DNA of 28,761 nucleotides from CAYVUI01 sp964454745 (GTDB lineage: Bacteria; Planctomycetota; Phycisphaerae; Sedimentisphaerales; Anaerohalosphaeraceae), in contig CAYVUI010000058.1 of NCBI GenBank assembly GCA_964454745.1, positions 1 through 28,761 on the forward strand. The letters are read 5' to 3'. A model generated the notes under the pieces. That model saw only the letters and a list, made by a program, of their open reading frames with translations, ran no database searches and was not told where the DNA came from. Both the position numbers and the translations under genes were made by a program. Of the stretch, positions 7,557 to 13,252 are shown one piece after another. Numbering within the stretch: the stretch's first letter is position 1; every line of letters starts with the position of its first letter.

Positions 7557-8365
7557 CACAGTTCCCCCTTTGCGACCAGTTCCATGACATCGAGTTTCGC
7601 TTCCTGTTGGTCCGGCTCGGGCTGCTCGAACTGTTCGATCTCATCGAGCCAGCCCTGGGCATTGAGCCACGTCGCAGGGTAGCGGGTATACCGGCACTTC
7701 TTTCGCAGCATGCCCGCCTTGATTTGCTCCCCAACCGCCTCGAGGATTTCACCAGCGAGTTTCTCAAGATCCTGCGACTGGGTGAGGATTTTCCGATAGG
7801 CTTTTTCGGCGTGTCCCTTGCCGACCTTTCTCGGATACAAATCCCAAAAAGAAGAAAAATGAGCATTAATACTTTGGTGTATTTTCTCTGGTGTATATTC
7901 GGTACCCATTTTGGGTACACTCGAATACCCATTTTGGGTACACTGGGTTTCGTGTATTGTACCCGTTTTGGGTACATTGCTTGGATTTTGCCGGGCTTGT
8001 TCTTCTCGTAAAAATCGACCAAAAAGACTATGATTTGCGTGTCGAAGAAACTCCCGCTGCCTGCGTTTTGAAGCTTCGAATATACCTGATTTACAGGTAT
8101 TGACGGTGTAACTGTTACTGCGCTGACCACCCTCTTTTCCTACAGCGTAAACAGTGATCCATCCGCATTTGACCAGCCGTTCGATCGATCGCTGGGTGGT
8201 GTGCAGACCGATATGCAGATCGGCGGCAATGGTCCGCAGGGCCGGCCAGGAGCAGTCGTTGTTTCCCTGCCGCCAGAGGAGATAGGCCAGGATGATTTTG
8301 TCGTTGGTTTTCAGCTCCGGATCGGTGAGAAAATGGATGGGAAATTTTACATATGCCTCTTTCAT
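7556..8365 (-). CDS. Winged-helix replication initiator-like protein (lambda O / HTH_36 type) with internal iterons
   Basis: The 269-residue protein has an N-terminal winged helix-turn-helix (about residues 39-73, SWPALRTIAAD through CGWITVY) like phage and plasmid replication proteins. A low-complexity hinge (about 110-170) follows. The C-terminal domain starts with FWDLYPRKVGKGHAEKAY and contains PATWLNAQGW, signatures common in phage replisome-organiser proteins. The hinge is encoded by DNA holding three palindromic iterons. It overlaps the next gene by TGATG. The ATG at 8365 is preferred because AAAGGA lies 8 bases upstream; the ATG at 8371 is too close to that site. No other phage gene is visible nearby. 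The protein family is fairly secure; binding to its own iterons is inferred. Confidence 0.75.
   Translation of the reverse strand: MKEAYVKFPIHFLTDPELKTNDKIILAYLLWRQGNNDCSWPALRTIAADLHIGLHTTQRSIERLVKCGWITVYAVGKEGGQRSNSYTVNTCKSGIFEASKRRQREFLRHANHSLFGRFLREEQARQNPSNVPKTGTIHETQCTQNGYSSVPKMGTEYTPEKIHQSINAHFSSFWDLYPRKVGKGHAEKAYRKILTQSQDLEKLAGEILEAVGEQIKAGMLRKKCRYTRYPATWLNAQGWLDEIEQFEQPEPDQQEAKLDVMELVAKGEL
7840..7977. other. Candidate lambda-type replication origin (iterons plus AT-rich stretch)
   Basis: The iteron block is followed, in the direction of the initiator gene, by a stretch of about 55 bases (7845-7900) that is clearly AT-rich. It holds two copies of TGGTGTAT 14 bases apart (7875-7882, 7889-7896). 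In phage lambda the origin likewise lies inside gene O, as four iterons then an AT-rich unwinding region. The layout is seen directly; origin activity is inferred. Confidence 0.5.
7903..7977. repeat. Three palindromic iterons inside the initiator gene
   Basis: Copies lie at 7903-7920 (TACCCATTTTGGGTACAC), 7926-7943 (identical) and 7960-7977 (TACCCGTTTTGGGTACAT). Each is an inverted repeat of TACCC/GGGTA around a 5-base centre. Start-to-start spacing is 23 then 34 bases, differing by one helical turn (11). The first and third copies are read in the same protein frame (VPKMGT, VPKTGT) and the second in another (CTQNGY), so the conservation is of DNA rather than peptide. Confidence 0.85.
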
Positions 8366-8643
8366 GACCATTCCTTTCTTTCAATTCCTCTATTTACAGT
8401 TTCTCTCTACCCTTACCGCGAAACGGCAGAACCGGGGCGTTTTTGCTATCCTAAGTGGTTTGGGAAATCACGCTAAAGCCTTGCATGACAGGGGGATAAA
8501 ACTTTTTAATAATTTTCGGAAACAGCAAGATCGTGCAAGCGCAACTTGCCGCCCAAGGGTGCAGGGGATAACCTTTTCTTGAAATTGCCGGGGCGATTTG
8601 GTAAACTGATTCTGTCGTGTAAATTGGATTTGTCAGGTTAACA
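8366..8643. other. Divergent intergenic region between initiator and desaturase genes
   Basis: This stretch holds the ribosome binding site of the initiator gene and a desaturase promoter. It also holds two direct repeats of a purine-rich motif (CAGGGGGATAA at 8489-8499 and GCAGGGGATAA at 8561-8571). A short inverted repeat CAAGCGCAACTTG lies at 8536-8548. No convincing initiator promoter was found; a weak TAGGAT -10 is the best candidate. I see no gene in it. Confidence 0.4.
8579..8607 (+). promoter_or_regulatory. Likely promoter of the desaturase gene
   Basis: TTGAAA (8579-8584) and TAAACT (8602-8607) are separated by 17 bases. The predicted start near 8614 would leave a leader of about 30 bases before the ATG at 8644. 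Confidence 0.5.
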
Positions 8644-9663
8644 ATGTTAATCATGGGGGTATTGATGGACCAGGACAGGATTCAATGGTATCGGCCGGGG
8701 CTGGAGAAAGAGACACTCACCCGGCTAAAGGCCCGAAGTGACGCAAAGGCCTTTGGGCTGGTGCTCTCGCGGCTTCTTTTGTCGGCCCTTACATGTTCCC
8801 TCGCGGTGTATGCCTGGTACAATCTCTCCTGGCCGTGGGTGCTGGCGGCGGTGTATGTCCACGGGATGTTTTACAGCTTCCTCGGGGAGCATGCAGGGGT
8901 GCATGAGCTTTCGCACGGGACGGTCTTCAAGAGCCGGTTCTGGAATACGTTTTTCCTGCGGGTGTGCGCGTTTTTGACCTGGAGCAACTACGTCAAGTAC
9001 CGCGCCAGCCACACACAGCACCACATGGTGACCTGCCATACCGGGCGAGACCTGGAGGTGGTGATTCCGTACAAGGTGACGCCGCTCGACTGGCTGATGT
9101 ACGCGACGATTGATTTCGCATGGATGAAGCGGACGTTGCTGACTACGCTGCGGCATGCGTTCGGGATCGTCTCCGGCCAGTGGGAAGAGAGGCTTTTCCC
9201 GGAATCGGACGACAAGGCCCGGCGGGAACTGTTCGGCTGGGCACGGTTTGTACTGATCGGGCATATTGTCCTGGCAGGGGTGTTTTTGTACTTCGATTTG
9301 TGGATCCTGATCGTACTGATCACGTTTGGCTCGATGTACGCGACGTGGCTGGCCTGGCTGACCTCGCACCCCCAGCACCTGGGCATGCAGCCGGACGTGG
9401 AGGATTTTCGCCTTTGTACGCGGTCGGTGAGGGTGCCGGGTTTGATCGCGTTTTTGCACTGGAATATGGACTACCACGTGGAGCACCACATGTACGCAAG
9501 CATCCCGTTTTACAACCTGCCGGCCCTGAACCGGGAAATCCGCCGCTGCCTGCCCGAACCGAGGGGCCTGTGGGGCACCTGGGCAAAGGATATCTTCCCA
9601 ACACTCAAGCGGCAGAAAATGGATCCGAATTTTGTGTCAGTGCCAGTATTACCAGAGGGATAA
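8644..9663 (+). CDS. Membrane fatty acid desaturase family protein
   Basis: This is a membrane di-iron oxygenase that probably introduces a double bond into a fatty acyl chain, which needs oxygen and an electron donor. All three His boxes are present in the 339-residue protein: HELSH (87-91), HTQHH (123-127) and HVEHH (278-282). An accessory SHPQH lies at 241-245. Hydrophobic segments lie at about 38-58, 63-80, 103-113, 203-217 and 220-240. The ending WNMDYHVEHHMYASIPFYNLP is typical of fatty acid desaturases. Carotenoid or sterol-modifying relatives share the same boxes, so the substrate is not certain. In-frame ATG codons at 8644, 8653 and 8665 are all possible starts; AGG before the first favours it. 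The gene is monocistronic. Confidence 0.88.
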   Translation: MLIMGVLMDQDRIQWYRPGLEKETLTRLKARSDAKAFGLVLSRLLLSALTCSLAVYAWYNLSWPWVLAAVYVHGMFYSFLGEHAGVHELSHGTVFKSRFWNTFFLRVCAFLTWSNYVKYRASHTQHHMVTCHTGRDLEVVIPYKVTPLDWLMYATIDFAWMKRTLLTTLRHAFGIVSGQWEERLFPESDDKARRELFGWARFVLIGHIVLAGVFLYFDLWILIVLITFGSMYATWLAWLTSHPQHLGMQPDVEDFRLCTRSVRVPGLIAFLHWNMDYHVEHHMYASIPFYNLPALNREIRRCLPEPRGLWGTWAKDIFPTLKRQKMDPNFVSVPVLPEG

Positions 9664-9953
9664 AAGAAGGGGGGCTAAACTGCGGGGAAATTTTCCAGAG
9701 ATTTGAGGACCTGATTGTATAGATATCGCTCAATCATGTTGACATATCGTAAACTATAGTTTGCAATTAGCAAAGATAAATTATAGAGTACTCCCGATTG
9801 AACATCACCGTTTTATCCGCGGTAAATATCTTTGAAATAACAAATTACAATTTTCCTCGCGGAAATTACAGCCTATACGGACACATCATATCCCCTAAAG
9901 TGGTCTATCAATGTCCACCAACAGCATTCAATTTCCCGCGGCAATCTTTGCGT
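9664..9953. other. AT-rich convergent intergenic region with palindromes and promoter-like sequence
   Basis: This gap of 290 bases lies between two genes pointing at it, so promoters would not be expected. It nevertheless contains TTGACA (9739-9744) 17 bases before TGCAAT (9762-9767) on the plus strand, with the perfect palindrome AAACTATAGTTT (9751-9762) in the spacer. Three short palindromes centred on CGCGG follow (9813-9825, 9851-9865, 9931-9945), about 40 and 79 bases apart. There is no open reading frame with coding character and no clear terminator with a T run. Confidence 0.4.
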
Positions 9954-11888
9954 TTAAAATGCACCCGGCATCATGGGATCCATCCCCGGCATACCGCCTG
10001 GCATTCCTCCGGGGCTTGTGCCGCCGGTGCCCCTGCGGGAACCGCTTCGGTCAACCAGTTCAATCATGATGTCTTCCTGGTCCTTGATCTTGCTGTAGAG
10101 GTCTTTGGTATCGTCATCCCAGTTGCGGCTGGAGACCGGGGTTTCGCCAATCTCACCACTGGCAAATGAATAGAGCATGCTGTTGTAATTCCGCTGGCGG
10201 TAGAGCCGCGTACCGGTCCAGTCGGTCATATTCACGAGGTCGACCATGATCGCTCCGGTACGAAAGTCCACCGCGGTCAGCTCCGGTTCATCCTCGTCAT
10301 CGCGCGAGGTATCAAAGCCTGTACGTGTACGGGTACCTCCAGGTGAGCGGGTCTGCTCTTCCTCCTGGAGTGCGATCTCGACTTCCGCGCCGATCATCTC
10401 ACCGGGGCCGATCTCGAATTCCTGACGGCGCCACTTGCCCATGTAGAATTTGGCAACCTCGATCTTGGCTTTTTTATCCGGATCCAGCTCGGCATCGACC
10501 GGGAAAAAGTGCATCATTTCCGGGATCACGATCTCGTCTTCCACGCTGGACCAATCGCTCCACAAGACGACCTGGTTTTTCATCTCGGCCTGGTCTTCGC
10601 GCACCCAGCTCTTGCCGGCAATCGGATTGAATACCCCGATCCGAACGCGGTAGCGATAGTGTTTGCCGGGAACGATGGAGTCGTCATGTACCCAGAATTT
10701 AAGTTTTTCTTCTTCTTCGATGTTAAGATTTTCGATCAGCAGCGACTCATAATCACGGATCACATCTTCCATGGTCCGCTCTTCACGGCCCCTCGGGGTC
10801 GGCCGTTCGCGTTCGCGTCGATCCGGGGTTCTGCCGCCGTCATCCATACCCGGCATACCGCCTGGCATTCCACCCGGCATACCGCCTGGCATGCCCTCAC
10901 CTCCCCCGGGCTGCCTTCTTCGAGTACCGCCGTCGCGGGTATTCCGGTCAGTGGTTCGGCTTCTCCGGTTGGCCAGTTGTTCGCGGCGCTGTTTCTCCCG
11001 TTCCGCATCGAGCAGCTCTGCATATTCCTTATACAAGGTCGGCGAAAGCCACTGGAGCTGGGCAACGGCAAAATCGTACGCCGTCGGCTGGAGGACTTCA
11101 CGACGTACGGAAGGTTCATCAAACTGGACCTTGAGGATATTGACACCAAAATCAAGGTTGTCAGCCTTTCGCGGGAAATTGTACATTTCCCGCAGGGGGT
11201 TGATTTCCGTCGTGGAGACTTTTTTCCAATCGCTCCATCCGCCCCCGGGCAGAGCGTGTTGTCTCTGCAGTTCCACCGCGGCAAAGACCGGGCGGGCCAG
11301 GTCCGGATCCCGCCATTCCCGGGGGACACGCCGGCCGGCAAAGCTCTCCTCGAAATTGAAACGCAGTTCGTTAAGATTGAACTCGCCGGAGACCGTCACA
11401 AAGTCGATGTCCTTGAGTTCCGTCTGCACTTCTGCATACGAATTGGCAGCATCGACCACTTCGGTCGGATAGAAAACCACGCTGCGAATCCAGGCCGAAT
11501 CGACATTTTCAATGCCCGGCATCGAGGGCAGAATATATTTGCGGTCGGGATCTTCGATTTCCCCGATCTTGCCCGGGGCGATAAAAGCCATCTCGGTATT
11601 GACATCCTTGAGCGCATTCTCATACAGAGAAAGGACCTGATTGACCTTGTTCTCGTTATAATTCTTCGGCTCGGGAGGTCGGTTTAAACTCTCCTCAAGT
11701 GAACTGACTTCACGGCTTGCGACATATTCGTCCAGGGCGCCGCTGGAGTACGTGTTGTTCCCGTATTGGATGGAATACGGATTGGACAGCAGGAAGAACC
11801 ATGCAATGGCCAAACCGGCCAGGACCGCAACCGCCATAATAATCTTATCGAGGTACTGCTCGATGAATGTGCCTTTTTTCTTACTCAT
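9954..11888 (-). CDS. Large membrane-anchored protein at the PilP position of the type IV pilus operon
   Basis: The 644-residue protein is the third gene of the pilus operon and takes the place where pilP normally lies; sequence alone does not prove homology. A cytoplasmic N-terminus is followed by one membrane helix (about residues 16-35), so most of it is probably periplasmic. Two segments carry a WSDW motif (about 220 and 465), one followed by and one preceded by strand-rich sequence such as KHYRYRVRIGVFNP, suggesting beta-sandwich modules. Between them is a long charged, Arg-rich linker with four MPGG repeats (residues 333-349). A second MPGG run ends the protein. It may link the inner-membrane PilMNO platform to the outer-membrane secretin. 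No secretin gene follows; the operon ends here, convergent with the desaturase. Confidence 0.6.
   Translation of the reverse strand: MSKKKGTFIEQYLDKIIMAVAVLAGLAIAWFFLLSNPYSIQYGNNTYSSGALDEYVASREVSSLEESLNRPPEPKNYNENKVNQVLSLYENALKDVNTEMAFIAPGKIGEIEDPDRKYILPSMPGIENVDSAWIRSVVFYPTEVVDAANSYAEVQTELKDIDFVTVSGEFNLNELRFNFEESFAGRRVPREWRDPDLARPVFAAVELQRQHALPGGGWSDWKKVSTTEINPLREMYNFPRKADNLDFGVNILKVQFDEPSVRREVLQPTAYDFAVAQLQWLSPTLYKEYAELLDAEREKQRREQLANRRSRTTDRNTRDGGTRRRQPGGGEGMPGGMPGGMPGGMPGMDDGGRTPDRRERERPTPRGREERTMEDVIRDYESLLIENLNIEEEEKLKFWVHDDSIVPGKHYRYRVRIGVFNPIAGKSWVREDQAEMKNQVVLWSDWSSVEDEIVIPEMMHFFPVDAELDPDKKAKIEVAKFYMGKWRRQEFEIGPGEMIGAEVEIALQEEEQTRSPGGTRTRTGFDTSRDDEDEPELTAVDFRTGAIMVDLVNMTDWTGTRLYRQRNYNSMLYSFASGEIGETPVSSRNWDDDTKDLYSKIKDQEDIMIELVDRSGSRRGTGGTSPGGMPGGMPGMDPMMPGAF
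9978..10892 (-). repeat. Duplicated 30-base MPGG-coding repeat within the PilP-position gene
   Basis: A 30-base segment at 9978-10007 recurs at 10842-10871 with one mismatch, exactly 864 bases (288 codons) away in the same frame; both encode GMPGGMPGMD. Around the second copy, 10842-10892 is a tandem array of 12-base units grouped in 24-base pairs. The near identity points to recent copying or gene conversion. Confidence 0.8.
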
Positions 11889-11942
11889 TTGCTCTCTCTT
11901 TACGAAGAACTTCTTCTAATTGTACTCTTTTCTCGTTGAAAA

Positions 11943-13208
11943 TTAATATCCGCCGTAGCCGGACTCCTCAGGCTCGATAAGTTTTTTAATTGCCTCGGGC
12001 TTGATCGGCTCATAGCCTTCCTTGCTCAGGACATATTCACAGATCAGGTCCAGCCGAACCACCCCTTCGTCCCCATAGCGGAAATAGGTATGCTCCGGCA
12101 GTTCCATATCAATCGGGGCATGTGAATAATCGAGAACCGTGATCTGGTTGTGAATCATATCGACCAGTTCACCGTCCTCGGCGAAACCCACACGGAATTT
12201 GTGCGGTTTGTCACTGCACAGGGTCTGGATAAACTTCGGGATCGACTTGACGGACACGACAAACGAAGCCGCAAAATGAATGACATCAATCTCGTCATCG
12301 CACACCCTGGTCGTCCAGGCCGGTACGCCAAAAAGCGAACCTTCCGGGACCAGGACATATTCAAACAGGTCACCTTCGACCGTACTGCCCCGGCGTGACA
12401 TCGTGGAGGTGGTTCGGCGGGTGGTGTCAATCGGACCTGAGAATTTGACCCCGAGAATCCGTTTGACCGGCGAGGAGGTCACTTTTCTTGACCCCGCATT
12501 CATTTCCTTTACGGTATCGATGACATCACTGTACACCCAGTAACAGACCTGGGAATACCAGCAGTCCTCAATCGCCCGGGCCTGCCCCTGGTAGTCATAA
12601 TCCTCCCAGAATTCATACCAGGTAAAAAGACTGGGGTGTCCGTAGACGGGGATGGTCTGGGCCCGTTTCATACAGACCGCGTCAATCAGTTCATCCCTGT
12701 GGTCCGTCCCGCGTGAACCGCCGCCATAAGGATTACGGTTACGGTTGTAGCCGCCTTCACGGGCGCCGCCGATGCTGCCCGCCTGGTCGATCTCGTGCTG
12801 ACTGGGCGCATCGAGTGCCCCGACACTGATGACCAGTTCTTCGATGGCTTTTCGGTATCGGTCTCCAAAATCGGTGAAAAGCTGAGTCGAGCTGTCCGTC
12901 GGTTCCGGGAAGATCTGGTAGCTGATTAGTTCCCGCTGGGAGGACTGGATCATCAGCGACTTGATCTGCTGGGCTTCTTTTTCATGTTCATCCTGGTAGG
13001 CCTTTTCCTGCTGCCACTGCATTTTAGAGGGAACATCGCCTGCCATGGAAGAGACCCGCTTGGCCTGGGAAAGGCTCTTGCTCATGTCGCTCTTGAGGCT
13101 CTTGCCGATCAGCCAGGTCGGTATCAGCAAAATCACGGCAAGGACCGCAATGGCGGACGGAATGATCAGCGACATATACTTACGGATAAAAGTAACAATA
13201 AATCCCAT
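11943..13208 (-). CDS. PilO-like inner-membrane pilus assembly protein
   Basis: PilO pairs with PilN to form the periplasmic part of the type IV pilus inner-membrane platform. This 421-residue protein has the expected topology: a short cytoplasmic start, one membrane helix (about residues 11-33), a long helical coiled-coil-like stretch (38-95), then a mixed alpha/beta region ending in ferredoxin-like strands. It lies second in the operon, 44 bases after the PilM-PilN fusion and 54 before the third gene. It is about twice the length of typical PilO. A Gly/Asn/Arg-rich insert lies near residues 147-167, and the protein ends in GYGGY. AGGAAG lies 7 bases before the ATG. The assignment rests on position and topology more than on motifs. 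Confidence 0.6.
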   Translation of the reverse strand: MGFIVTFIRKYMSLIIPSAIAVLAVILLIPTWLIGKSLKSDMSKSLSQAKRVSSMAGDVPSKMQWQQEKAYQDEHEKEAQQIKSLMIQSSQRELISYQIFPEPTDSSTQLFTDFGDRYRKAIEELVISVGALDAPSQHEIDQAGSIGGAREGGYNRNRNPYGGGSRGTDHRDELIDAVCMKRAQTIPVYGHPSLFTWYEFWEDYDYQGQARAIEDCWYSQVCYWVYSDVIDTVKEMNAGSRKVTSSPVKRILGVKFSGPIDTTRRTTSTMSRRGSTVEGDLFEYVLVPEGSLFGVPAWTTRVCDDEIDVIHFAASFVVSVKSIPKFIQTLCSDKPHKFRVGFAEDGELVDMIHNQITVLDYSHAPIDMELPEHTYFRYGDEGVVRLDLICEYVLSKEGYEPIKPEAIKKLIEPEESGYGGY

Positions 13209-13252
13209 AATGGCTTCCTATTGTAGATAGTGCATTTGCATCTTACATTTCA

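Noticed and set aside
7418..8011. Plus-strand open frame of 197 codons over the initiator gene
   Set aside because: It is a shadow of the minus-strand initiator and loader genes, with no family resemblance and no ribosome binding site.
8487..8571. DnaA boxes
   Set aside because: The motifs read TTATCCCC rather than TTATNCACA and are only two in number. They are kept only as unexplained repeats.
10842..10892. Short tandem repeats that could suggest a CRISPR array
   Set aside because: The units are 12 bases with no unique spacers and encode MPGG in frame. No cas gene is present.
10509..11687. Plus-strand open frame of 392 codons
   Set aside because: It is antisense to the PilP-position gene and has low-complexity, proteome-atypical composition. 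The minus-strand gene has a start, a ribosome binding site and operon context.
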